Shown here: in pieces, positions 1 to 6,239 of the stretch
How the letters are laid out: every line of letters begins with the position of its first letter
Numbering within the stretch: position 1 is the first letter of the stretch
Assembly: GCA_945882475.1 (NCBI GenBank)
Contig: CAMCWJ010000069.1
Location: 1 to 10,673 of the forward strand
DNA from: Bifidobacterium breve
GTDB lineage: Bacteria > Actinomycetota > Actinomycetes > Mycobacteriales > Mycobacteriaceae
Direction of reading: 5' to 3'
DNA: 10,673 bases
Made by a program: the position numbers and the translations under genes
Notes under the pieces: generated by a model
Database searches by the model: none
The model's input: the letters and a program-made list of their open reading frames with translations, nothing else
What the model was told of the DNA's origin: nothing

Positions 1-529
1 AGCCCGGCATGATCGTGATCCTGTCGCCGGCAGCGTCGACCAACGTGCGAAGCATGTCCTTTCCCAGGTCGACATTCGGCCGCAACCCACTGGTGAGGAT
101 CCGGGCGCAACCCAGATCGATGATGTCTTGCAGCGATCGCATTGGATCCTTCACGCGGTCGAACGCCCGGTGAAACGTCACCTGCATCGAGCCTGCCCGA
201 CGAATCAACTCCGAGCATCGGGCGACGTCGACGTGGCCGCCTTTCGAGAGCATTCCGATCACCACACCGTCGCAACCCAGCAGTCCGCACTGCTCCACAT
301 CGGCGAGCATTGCCTGGAACTCCAGGTCGGTGAACAGGAAGTCGCCGCCCCGCGGACGGATGATCGGGAAAAGCTGGATGGATGTGTGCTCGCGTGCGAG
401 TGCAATCATTCCGTAGGACGGGGTGGTGCCCCCTTCTGCAGGGTTGGCACACAACTCAATCCGGTTGGCGCCGTGGGACTGCGCTATCAGACATGACGCC
501 AGGTCGAAGCCGATGACTTCCAGTTCCAT
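1..529 (-). CDS. cutC: CutC family protein, N-terminal part (3' end outside window)
   Basis: This minus-strand frame is open from an ATG at 529-527 to the left edge (176 codons visible); the missing C-terminus should be roughly 70 residues, as CutC proteins are usually near 240-250. Seen in the translation: RIELC (23-27), a GGTTPS turn (33-38), PIIRPRGGDF (55-64), GCDGVVIGML (85-94), VTFHRAFD (117-124), RILTSG (143-148), and MPG at the cut. These are the hallmark strand ends of the CutC TIM barrel. An in-frame stop lies 12 codons upstream with no better start between. The family was named for copper tolerance in E. coli, but that phenotype has since been attributed at least partly to a small RNA overlapping the gene, so the biochemical role is unsettled. 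No signal peptide is seen, so it is cytosolic. It is divergent from the membrane-protein gene at 653. Confidence 0.9.
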   Translation of the reverse strand, partial: MELEVIGFDLASCLIAQSHGANRIELCANPAEGGTTPSYGMIALAREHTSIQLFPIIRPRGGDFLFTDLEFQAMLADVEQCGLLGCDGVVIGMLSKGGHVDVARCSELIRRAGSMQVTFHRAFDRVKDPMRSLQDIIDLGCARILTSGLRPNVDLGKDMLRTLVDAAGDRITIMPG

Positions 530-640
530 CCGGTCATTATCGGCGGTTCTCCGGGCAGCACGTCATCTTTACAGCTGTACCTGCCGGAAGGGCCGTCGCC
601 TAGGCGGCGACCACATTGCCCGCAGCCCAGACGGGATATC

Positions 641-646
641 TAAGCT
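641..646 (+). promoter_or_regulatory. Leaderless -10 box for the membrane protein gene
   Basis: TAAGCT fits the mycobacterial TANNNT -10 element. It is followed by exactly 6 nt and then the ATG at 653, so transcription would begin at or next to the start codon. No Shine-Dalgarno sequence precedes this ATG, which agrees with a leaderless mRNA. A TTGCCC at 616-621 is a weak -35 candidate with a long 19-nt spacer. The 123-bp gap (530-652) must also hold the cutC promoter, which I cannot place. Confidence 0.5.
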
Positions 647-652
647 GCACCC

Positions 653-1033
653 ATGCCCAGAATCACTGTCATCTTCTCGCTCATCTACATCGCGCTCGGC
701 GTCGGGGGCTATTTCCTGACCGGCGGCGTGCACAAGACCGCCCTGATTCCAGCCGTCATCGGCGTGGTCCTGCTGGTGCTCGGCCTGCTCGGTGGCAAGG
801 AGAATCTCCGCATGCACGTGATGCACGCGGCCCTGCTCATCGGCCTGCTGGCCCTGCTCGGCACAGCGCGTTCGCTGCTGAAACTGCCCGCGGCCTTCGA
901 CGGCACCGCGGAGCGCCCGGGTGCGGTCTTCGCCCAAGCCGCCACCGCGATCCTGTCGGTGGTCTATCTCGGCGTCGGCGTGCGGTCCTTCATCGCCGCC
1001 CGCCGCGCCCGCGCTGCCTTGCCCCCGGCGTAA
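653..1033 (+). CDS. Small four-helix membrane protein of unknown function
   Basis: A 126-residue, strongly hydrophobic protein. Four membrane segments can be read at about residues 5-23, 31-47, 56-75 and 93-113, separated by short loops; a Lys/Glu/Arg-containing loop (KENLR) follows helix 2, and the tail is Arg-rich (FIAARRARAALPPA), which suggests a cytoplasmic C-terminus. No catalytic motif is visible and I do not recognise a named family, though compact proteins of this layout occur as uncharacterised membrane proteins in many bacteria. The start is set by the leaderless -10 at 641-646. The GH3 gene begins 21 nt after its stop, so the two are probably co-transcribed. The hydrophobicity pattern makes it very likely a real gene; its function is unknown. 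Confidence 0.75.
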   Translation: MPRITVIFSLIYIALGVGGYFLTGGVHKTALIPAVIGVVLLVLGLLGGKENLRMHVMHAALLIGLLALLGTARSLLKLPAAFDGTAERPGAVFAQAATAILSVVYLGVGVRSFIAARRARAALPPA

Positions 1034-1054
1034 CCAGCGGGGCGCGCTCCGCTG

Positions 1055-3247
1055 ATGTCCGCCACCGACCCGATCTGTCCACCGGACACCGCGTTCGCCT
1101 CAGCGGTGGAGAAGGTCCGCCTCGGCGAGCGGAGCCTCGACGACTCCGTCGCGGACCTGATCGGCCGATTGACCGAGCATGAATTGCTCTGGCTTCTCGA
1201 CGGTGACCTGACGATCCGGCGGGGCATGGCCGAAATGGCCGATCGGTACAACAAGGTGCCGTTCGAGGGCGGACGCATCGACCGACTCGGCATTCCCGGC
1301 ATCCGGTTCACCGACGGCCCTCGTGGAGCGGCACTGGGCGCATCGACGGCATTTCCGGTCGCCCTCGCCCGCGCCGCGACCTGGGACCCCGACCTCGAGC
1401 GCGCCGTCGCCGACGCCATCGGCGCCGAGGCGCGTGCGCAGGGCGCCAACATCTGGGCCGGCATCTGCATCAACCTCGCCTACGCGCCGGGCTGGGGGCG
1501 CTCGCAGGAGTCCTACGGAGAGGATCCGGTACTTCTCGGCGCGATGGGGGCGGCGGCAACCCAGGGCGCCAACCCGTGGGTGCTCTCCTGCGTCAAACAT
1601 TTCGCGTTGAACTCCATGGAGGAGGCCAGGTTTCGGGTGGACGTCCGGGTCGCCGACGACATCCTGCGCGAGGTGTATCTGCCGCATTTCCGCACCGTGG
1701 TCGAAGCCGGTGCGGATTGCGTGATGAGCGCCTACAACTCGGTCAACGGAACCTGGGCGGGCCAGAGCCGGCACCTGCTCACCGAGATCCTGCGCGAGGA
1801 GTGGGGTTTCGAGGGATTCGTGATGACCGACTTCATCTGGGGACTTCGCGACCCGGTCGGGTCGGTGGCCGCCGGCCAGGACCTGGAGATGCCTTTCCGG
1901 CAACAGCGCGCGGCAACCCTGCCAGGAGCCCTTAAGGACGGCAGCCTGAAGCGAGCCGACGTCGAACGCGCCGCGCACCGGCAACTGGCTGCCCAGATTC
2001 GGCTCGCGCTGCGCGCCCGCCCGACCCCACCGGTCGAGGTGGTCGCCTCGGCCGCGCACCGGCACTTGGCGCGGGAAACGGCCTGCCGGGGTGTGGTGCT
2101 GTTGCGCAACCAGGTGATCGACGCGACGCCGACGCTGCCGTTGGCGGCGGCGTCCCTCTCCCGGGTCGCGCTACTCGGTCCACTGGCCGACGCACACAAC
2201 CAGGGTGATGTGGGCTCGTCGAGGGTGAGTCCCCCGTCGTCGGTCACCGTCCTCGACGGGTTGCGGGAACGGTTGGGGTCCAAGCTCATTCATGTCGGCG
2301 CTACCGATCCTGCCGCGGCCGCGGCGGCAGCCCGCGGCGCGGATGCCGCGGTGATTGTGGTGGGGCTGTCCTCGGTGGACGAGGGCGAGTCGATGATCGG
2401 CGTGGACACCGCCTCGACGCAGTTGCTCGGCGGCATCGCCCGGTTCCGTCCGGTCGCCGCGATCCTGGTCAAGATCGCCGCCACCGTGGGCAAACTCAAG
2501 AACTTCGGCGGCGACCGTCGCGATCTCCGACTGCACGCCGAGGATGTCGCCCTGATCCAGGCGGTAGCCACAGTCAACGCTCGCACCGTGGTGGTGGTGA
2601 TCGGTGGCGGCACGATCGTGCTCAACCCGTGGGACACCGATGTCGCCGCGGTGCTGCTTGCCTGGTATCCGGGAATGGAGGGCGGTCACGCGGTCGCCGA
2701 CGTTCTGCTCGGAGACGCCGAACCGGCCGGGCGGCTGCCGATGGCCATCCCGCGCCGACAGGCCGATCTGCCCCAGGTGGATTGGGACGCCGCCACCGTC
2801 ACCTACGACCGCTGGTGGGGGCAGCGCGCACTCGACCGCGCCGGCGTCGCCGCCGCCTATCCGCTCGGATTCGGCTTGGGCTACACCACCTTCACCGCGG
2901 CGGATCTCGACGTCGGGACACTGAAGAGCGAACGGTTCAGTGCGTCGGTCACCGTCGCCAACACGGGCGTCCGCTCCGGGCACCACGTGGTTCAGATCTA
3001 CGCCATGCAGCCGGCAGATACCGGACGGCCCGTGCACCACCTTGTCGGCTTTCGGTCGGTGCACCTGGCGGCCGGCGCAAACACCCGGGTCGTCGTCGAC
3101 TGTTCGATTCGACCCCTACAACGTTGGGGCGGTGACGGTTTCACGCTGGCTCCCGGTGGGGTCACCGTCCGGGCCGCGTCATTCGCCGGTGACCCGATGG
3201 CGCTCGAGGGGACCCTCGCCGTCGCTGAGGTGACACCGGGCGTCTAA
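1055..3247 (+). CDS. Glycoside hydrolase family 3 protein (beta-glucosidase-like)
   Basis: A 730-residue GH3 enzyme, expected to release a terminal beta-linked sugar (glucose, xylose or similar) by a retaining mechanism. The N-terminal barrel domain (about 50-320) shows the substrate-binding TDGPRG (86-91), KHFALNS (181-187), MSAYNSVNG (224-232) and the nucleophile motif VMTDF with Asp259 (TDF in place of the common SDW). The second domain (about 346-565) shows DEGE (442-445), which holds the likely acid/base Glu, then GGDRRDL (485-491), and WYPGMEGG (537-544). A fibronectin-III-like C-terminal domain (about 607-720) contains VANTGVRSGHHVVQIY. No signal peptide is visible, so it is probably cytosolic and works on imported oligosaccharides or glycosides. 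The ATG at 1055 has only a weak G-rich stretch about 10 nt upstream. It lies 21 nt after the membrane protein and 30 nt before the DUF427 gene. Substrate cannot be told from sequence. Confidence 0.95.
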   Translation: MSATDPICPPDTAFASAVEKVRLGERSLDDSVADLIGRLTEHELLWLLDGDLTIRRGMAEMADRYNKVPFEGGRIDRLGIPGIRFTDGPRGAALGASTAFPVALARAATWDPDLERAVADAIGAEARAQGANIWAGICINLAYAPGWGRSQESYGEDPVLLGAMGAAATQGANPWVLSCVKHFALNSMEEARFRVDVRVADDILREVYLPHFRTVVEAGADCVMSAYNSVNGTWAGQSRHLLTEILREEWGFEGFVMTDFIWGLRDPVGSVAAGQDLEMPFRQQRAATLPGALKDGSLKRADVERAAHRQLAAQIRLALRARPTPPVEVVASAAHRHLARETACRGVVLLRNQVIDATPTLPLAAASLSRVALLGPLADAHNQGDVGSSRVSPPSSVTVLDGLRERLGSKLIHVGATDPAAAAAAARGADAAVIVVGLSSVDEGESMIGVDTASTQLLGGIARFRPVAAILVKIAATVGKLKNFGGDRRDLRLHAEDVALIQAVATVNARTVVVVIGGGTIVLNPWDTDVAAVLLAWYPGMEGGHAVADVLLGDAEPAGRLPMAIPRRQADLPQVDWDAATVTYDRWWGQRALDRAGVAAAYPLGFGLGYTTFTAADLDVGTLKSERFSASVTVANTGVRSGHHVVQIYAMQPADTGRPVHHLVGFRSVHLAAGANTRVVVDCSIRPLQRWGGDGFTLAPGGVTVRAASFAGDPMALEGTLAVAEVTPGV

Positions 3248-3277
3248 TGAGGGCACGCATCCAGAGGAAGGTCCACG

Positions 3278-3574
3278 ATGATTCAGGCTGTATGGAACGG
3301 TGCGGTACTGGCCGAAGCGGCACAGACCGTTCAACTTGAGGGCAACGACTACTTCCCGCTGGAGAGCGTCCATCGCGAGTTCCTGACGGATAGTTCAACC
3401 ACCACGGTGTGCCCGTGGAAGGGGACTGCGAGCTACTACACGGTGACCGTGGACGGTGAGGTCAATCCGGACGCGGCGTGGTACTACCCAACTCCGAGTG
3501 CACGCGCGCAACAGATCGCCAACCACGTTGCATTCTGGAAAGGCGTGCGGATCCAGAGAAGCGACGAGTCTTAG
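3278..3574 (+). CDS. DUF427 domain protein
   Basis: A 98-residue protein covering a whole DUF427 domain. Visible family marks are an early AVWNGAVLAE strand, NDYFPLESV (23-31), the signature CPWKGTASYY (45-54), and AWYYPTPS (66-73) followed by NHVAFWKGV near the end. The family is common in actinobacteria, proteobacteria and fungi; its biochemical role is not established and I do not assign one. The start is well supported: GAGGAAGG at 3264-3271 lies 6 nt before the ATG. The gene follows the GH3 stop by 30 nt, so it is probably the last gene of that transcript. It converges on the gene at 3584 with only 9 nt between stop codons. Confidence 0.93.
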   Translation: MIQAVWNGAVLAEAAQTVQLEGNDYFPLESVHREFLTDSSTTTVCPWKGTASYYTVTVDGEVNPDAAWYYPTPSARAQQIANHVAFWKGVRIQRSDES

Positions 3575-3580
3575 GCCGAG

Positions 3581-3594
3581 CGGTCAGCCGACCG
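3581..3594. terminator. Small hairpin at a convergent gene junction (weak)
   Basis: CGGTC and GACCG form a 5-bp stem with a 4-nt loop directly between the DUF427 stop and the last codons of the opposing gene, overlapping the stop codon of the latter. It could serve as a bidirectional brake on transcription, but the stem is short and no T-run follows on either strand. This is a possibility only. Confidence 0.2.
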
Positions 3595-4525
3595 TGACGT
3601 GGACGTGGTTGAAATGGTCGGCCACCCGCCACATCGTGTACGAGATGCCGAACCGACCGGCCTGACGTTGCAGGTCGGCGTTGATCGCATCGCCCAACGC
3701 CATGTCTGAGCCGGTCATGATGTCAATGGCGCGGCCACTTGGGTGATCCGGCAGCGGATCGGCGCGCACGCCACCGATGGACTGCACGCCGGGGTAGGTC
3801 GCGATGATGTAGGCCGCGAGGGCCCTCGCATTGGGGACCAAACCGCCCATCCCGACCGTGGGGATGGCTGCCCCCGGGCCCAGCGCCGCCTGCATCGACG
3901 GCGACAGCACCGAGTAGGTCGCCTTGACCAATGCCACTTGCGTCTGCAGTTGGGACTGTTTCTTCTGCAGATCCGCTTGCACGGCATAGGCCTCGTCCGT
4001 GGCCGCCTTGGCGCTGGCCGCGGATTCCGCCGAAGCGGCCTGGATTGTCAGCGCCTCCTGCTCGAGCCGACGGAAGCTCTGCAGTTGTTCGGACATCTCC
4101 AGGGCCATCACCCGCTGGATGGACACCCTGTCGATGAAGTTCGTCGGCGACGTGGCGGTCAGGATCGCGTTGAAGCCGTCGGAGCGTTGCCCCATGTAGG
4201 TCGCGGCCGCGAACTTATCGACGGCGCCCTGGTAGGTGGATACCTGCGCCCTGGCGGCGTCGAGGGCGGCCAGATCCTCGGCGTGCTTGCGTTCTGCCTC
4301 GCCCTGCTGCTGCAGCTTCCGGTCGAGGTCCAGCTGCGCCGACTGCACATTCTCCAGCAGCTGTTCGGCCTGCCGCGACAACTCCTCGAACTTCGCACGC
4401 TCCTGGGCCGGCTCGGCTTGCGCGACGCCACCCCAGACGGTGCCAAAGGTCATCAGCGCGCTGATCAAACCGACCACCTGCTTGTAGGCAACCGACTTCG
4501 CCACAAACGGGGGCCGAAATTTCAC
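3584..4525 (-). CDS. Secreted coiled-coil protein with ARB-07466/VldE-type C-terminal domain
   Basis: I choose the GTG at 4525-4523 (313 aa) because AAAGGA lies 9 nt upstream; the frame stays open further upstream to 4810, but that extension crosses the promoter and the divergent gene. Residues 1-37 form a signal peptide: basic N-region, hydrophobic core VVGLISALMTFGTVWGGV, and an AQA cleavage site before EP. Residues about 40-205 are Gln/Glu/Ala-rich and look like a coiled coil, as in peptidoglycan-hydrolase regulators (PcsB/RipA N-domains). From about 228 to the end is a compact domain with HPSGRAID (His261, Asp268) and DHFNHVHV (His304, His307, His309). This matches the HxxGxAxD plus HxH zinc-ligand pattern of LAS/M15-type peptidoglycan peptidases and the domain Pfam calls ARB-07466-like. 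Export, coiled coil and zinc pattern together suggest a cell-wall hydrolase or wall-binding factor; activity is inferred. It is divergent from the Tat-exported DUF1906 gene. Confidence 0.88.
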   Translation of the reverse strand: MKFRPPFVAKSVAYKQVVGLISALMTFGTVWGGVAQAEPAQERAKFEELSRQAEQLLENVQSAQLDLDRKLQQQGEAERKHAEDLAALDAARAQVSTYQGAVDKFAAATYMGQRSDGFNAILTATSPTNFIDRVSIQRVMALEMSEQLQSFRRLEQEALTIQAASAESAASAKAATDEAYAVQADLQKKQSQLQTQVALVKATYSVLSPSMQAALGPGAAIPTVGMGGLVPNARALAAYIIATYPGVQSIGGVRADPLPDHPSGRAIDIMTGSDMALGDAINADLQRQAGRFGISYTMWRVADHFNHVHVTVG

Positions 4526-4560
4526 GATTGCGCATCCTTTGACTGCCGTCGGACTGCGGT

Positions 4561-4576
4561 CGGCGATCCCTCGCCG
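4561..4576 (-). other. Hairpin in the 5' leader of the coiled-coil gene
   Basis: CGGCGA and TCGCCG form a perfect 6-bp stem around a 4-nt loop, inside the predicted roughly 77-nt untranslated leader (about 4602 to 4526) and some 36 nt before the GTG start. TGC and GCA on its outer sides may extend the stem with a bulge. It could affect mRNA stability or translation. The leader is too short for the c-di-AMP riboswitch found before many actinobacterial wall-hydrolase genes. Confidence 0.3.
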
Positions 4577-4608
4577 CACTGGCTGTCCCTGTGCCGTAGG
4601 TCTCGAAA

Positions 4609-4638
4609 AGGTTACGAAACCGGCATCGGCTTGTCCAA
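4609..4638 (-). promoter_or_regulatory. Sigma-A-like promoter of the coiled-coil wall protein
   Basis: Reading leftward, a -35 TTGGAC (4638-4633), an 18-nt spacer and a -10 TAACCT (4614-4609) form a good housekeeping-type promoter. The predicted start is near 4602, giving a leader of about 77 nt before the GTG at 4525. The -10 overlaps an imperfect palindrome, GGTTACGAAACC (4610-4621). GTAAC-type motifs resemble those bound by the wall regulator MtrA in related actinobacteria, but a single copy is weak evidence. Confidence 0.5.
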
Positions 4639-4734
4639 CCCAAGCGCCTGAGCTGGTGCTTTCCACCGTCACCGGCGCCGAACCGACCCGAACTCGGCCC
4701 GCGCGGGCTCCCCCAACAACAGCAGCCGCATTGC

Positions 4735-4740
4735 TAACAT
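4735..4740 (+). promoter_or_regulatory. Leaderless -10 box for the DUF1906 gene
   Basis: TAACAT (TANNNT type) is followed by exactly 6 nt and then the GTG at 4747. No Shine-Dalgarno sequence stands before that GTG, so a leaderless transcript starting at the G of the start codon is the natural reading. No convincing -35 is seen, which is usual for mycobacterial promoters. The match also supports choosing this GTG as the start. Confidence 0.55.
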
Positions 4741-4746
4741 CACGCG

Positions 4747-5556
4747 GTGCAGGACCCATCGGAGAACCCCGCCCTGCGGCCGTCACACCCGCTTTCCCGC
4801 CGGGACGCACTCCGCTACGCCACCGCCGTCTCGGCGCTTGCCGGGCTGAGTGCGGTATCGGCCAGTGTCGGCACTCCCGAGGCGCGGGCCGCCGGACCCA
4901 TGCTCATCGATTACGCCATGCGCCAGATTCCGGCGGCGGACATTCGAGCCGCCGGCTACGCCGGGGTGATCAACTACGTGTCCCTGTCGCGCCCCGGCTC
5001 CAACTTCGGCGCCAAACCGATCACCCGGCCCTACGCCGAGTCGCTGACCGCCGCTGGGTTGGTCATCGTCAGCAACTACCAATACGGCAAGCCGAATGGG
5101 ACGGCGCCCTCGGACTACACGCGCGGGTACGCCGGCGGCGTCGCCGACGCCAAGACCGCGTGGCAAATCCACACCGCGGCAGGCGGCGGCCAGACCGCAC
5201 CGATCTTCTTTTCGGTCGACGAGGACATCAGCCGCGACACCTGGAACACCGTGGCACTGCCGTGGTTCCGCGGTATCAACTCGGTGCTCGGCGTGCAGCG
5301 CACCGGCGTCTACGGGGGTATCGATGTGTGCCGGTGGGCCGGCGCTGATGGCGTCATCGGCAATTCGGGCACGCCCGGCTTCCGGTGGGCCTGGCAGACC
5401 CGGGCCTGGTCTGGCACCAAGATCGACCCCACCGCGGTCCTTTACCAACGCATCGTGGCAACCGCGTCCAACCCGGGGCCGTTGGTCGGCGGGATCGAAG
5501 TCGACGTCAACGATGTCCTGGCGCAGGACTGCGGGCAGTGGAACCTGCATCCGTGA
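4747..5556 (+). CDS. Tat-exported DUF1906 (Rv2525c-like) glycoside-hydrolase-fold protein
   Basis: A 269-residue protein starting at GTG, placed by the leaderless promoter. The N-terminus has a twin-arginine signal: SRRDALR (17-23), a hydrophobic stretch (about 25-42) and an ARA cleavage site (46-48). The mature part matches the DUF1906 glycoside-hydrolase-like TIM-barrel family: LIDYAMRQIPAADIRAAGY, INYVSLSRPG (75-84), IVSNYQYGK (107-115), the acidic FFSVDEDIS (154-162) at the barrel mouth, TGVYGGID (186-193), FRWAWQT (212-218), and EVDVND near the end. The M. tuberculosis relative Rv2525c is a known Tat substrate whose loss alters beta-lactam susceptibility, and its fold is related to wall lytic enzymes such as GH25. 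Function here is inferred: an exported envelope protein, perhaps binding or cutting a glycan. It is divergent from the secreted coiled-coil gene, and vapB follows 60 bp later from its own promoter. Confidence 0.9.
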   Translation: MQDPSENPALRPSHPLSRRDALRYATAVSALAGLSAVSASVGTPEARAAGPMLIDYAMRQIPAADIRAAGYAGVINYVSLSRPGSNFGAKPITRPYAESLTAAGLVIVSNYQYGKPNGTAPSDYTRGYAGGVADAKTAWQIHTAAGGGQTAPIFFSVDEDISRDTWNTVALPWFRGINSVLGVQRTGVYGGIDVCRWAGADGVIGNSGTPGFRWAWQTRAWSGTKIDPTAVLYQRIVATASNPGPLVGGIEVDVNDVLAQDCGQWNLHP

Positions 5557-5580
5557 GGTCGTAAGCCACTTCGCCGCGAG

Positions 5581-5621
5581 TACACCTGCCATACACGTTA
5601 GGTGTAGCTTACGTGTATGGC
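5581..5621. promoter_or_regulatory. vapBC operator: four half-sites with dyad symmetry
   Basis: Two TACAC half-sites (5581-5585, 5592-5596) and two GTGTA half-sites (5602-5606, 5613-5617) lie symmetrically about position 5599, with centres 11, 10 and 11 bp apart, so all four face the same side of the helix. Neighbouring bases also form two interlocked inverted repeats: a 7-bp pair (5581-5587 / 5600-5606) and an 11-bp perfect pair (5588-5598 / 5611-5621), each with a 12-nt spacer. Ribbon-helix-helix antitoxins such as VapB bind sites of this kind. The array covers the -10 box and the vapB start codon, so binding would block transcription (autoregulation). Confidence 0.75.
5605..5610 (+). promoter_or_regulatory. 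Leaderless -10 box for vapBC
   Basis: TAGCTT (TANNNT) is followed by exactly 6 nt and the vapB ATG at 5617. No Shine-Dalgarno sequence precedes the ATG. The box lies between the two right-hand operator half-sites, where a bound repressor would exclude RNA polymerase. Confidence 0.55.
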
Positions 5622-5829
5622 GAAGGTGCGCACCAATATCGAAATTGAGGACGATTACGTCGAAGCGATCAAGGATCGCTACGGGGTTCACACGAAGACC
5701 GAGGCCGTGGAGCTTGCCCTGCGGCATCTGGCGGGTCAGCCCATGACGCGCGAGCAGGCGCTGGCGATGCGGGGTGCGCGCGCAATGGGTGAGGTTCCGG
5801 CCGATACCGGTCCCCGTGGCGCCGCGTGA
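5617..5829 (+). CDS. vapB: VapB-family antitoxin (ribbon-helix-helix)
   Basis: A 70-residue protein that neutralises the adjacent PIN-domain toxin and represses its own operon. Residues about 4-40 fit the ribbon-helix-helix fold: beta strand RTNIEIEDD, then helix YVEAIKDRYG, then HTKTEAVELALRHLAG. This is the layout of VapB antitoxins common in mycobacteria (strand, KTKxEAV turn, second helix). The C-terminal part (about 41-70; MTREQALAMRGARAMGEVPAD) would be the flexible toxin-binding tail. The ATG is set by the -10 box at 5605-5610. Its TGA overlaps the vapC GTG by 4 nt (GTGA), indicating translational coupling, the normal arrangement for keeping antitoxin in excess. Confidence 0.9.
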   Translation: MAKVRTNIEIEDDYVEAIKDRYGVHTKTEAVELALRHLAGQPMTREQALAMRGARAMGEVPADTGPRGAA

Positions 5830-6239
5830 TCCTGGCCGACACCTCTGCCTGGGTTGAGTACGACCGGGCTACGGGAAGCAAAGCGGATGAGCGCATCGCC
5901 GAGTTGATCGCAGGCGATGGCCCGCTGATGGTCACCGAACCCGTTGTGATGGAAGTGCTGGCCGGCGCGCGCAGTGCGACACGCGAGGACGATCTACGGC
6001 GCATGCTGCTGCGGTTCGGTTTGGCGCACTTCGATGCCGTCACCGATTTCGATGCCGCCACGCGGATCTACCGCCGGTGCCGACAAGAAGGCGTCACCCC
6101 TCGCGGGATGGTCGACTGCATGATCGCGGCAGTCGCGTACCGCTGCGAACTGACGCTGCTCGCCTGGGACGCCGACATGTTCCGCGTAGCGGAGGTAATA
6201 GGAATCGACCTTGATGAGGGGTCGCTGCGGGCGGGGTGA
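5826..6239 (+). CDS. vapC: VapC-family PIN-domain ribonuclease toxin
   Basis: A 137-residue PIN-domain protein starting at the GTG that overlaps the vapB stop. The magnesium-binding acidic residues of the family are all present: Asp5 (MILADTSAWV), Glu43 (VMEVLAG), Asp97 (MVDCMIAAVA) and Asp115 (LLAWDADM, with Asp117 close by), so the toxin looks intact. VapC toxins are site-specific endoribonucleases that cut tRNA or rRNA and halt translation when VapB is degraded; the target of this one cannot be read from sequence. No separate ribosome binding site is needed given the overlap with vapB. Its stop codon abuts the stop codon of the convergent lycopene cyclase gene, with no bases between. Confidence 0.94.
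   Translation: MILADTSAWVEYDRATGSKADERIAELIAGDGPLMVTEPVVMEVLAGARSATREDDLRRMLLRFGLAHFDAVTDFDAATRIYRRCRQEGVTPRGMVDCMIAAVAYRCELTLLAWDADMFRVAEVIGIDLDEGSLRAG

Noticed and set aside
1100..3064. Long minus-strand frames opposite the GH3 gene (1100-2065, 2171-3064)
   Set aside because: The GH3 frame is full of conserved motifs over its entire length; these are shadows produced by GC-rich third positions.
4526..4602. c-di-AMP (ydaO-type) riboswitch before the wall-protein gene
   Set aside because: Such riboswitches precede many actinobacterial wall hydrolases, but the predicted leader is only about 77 nt and I could not match the conserved core. A covariance-model search (Rfam RF00379) would decide it.
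4526..4810. N-terminal extension of the coiled-coil gene (open frame to 4810)
   Set aside because: The extension would place 95 residues before a clear signal peptide, cross a good promoter and overlap the divergent DUF1906 gene. The GTG at 4525 has a ribosome binding site.
4783..5727. 314-codon minus-strand frame opposite the DUF1906 gene and vapB
   Set aside because: It is antisense to two well-supported genes and shows no family features.
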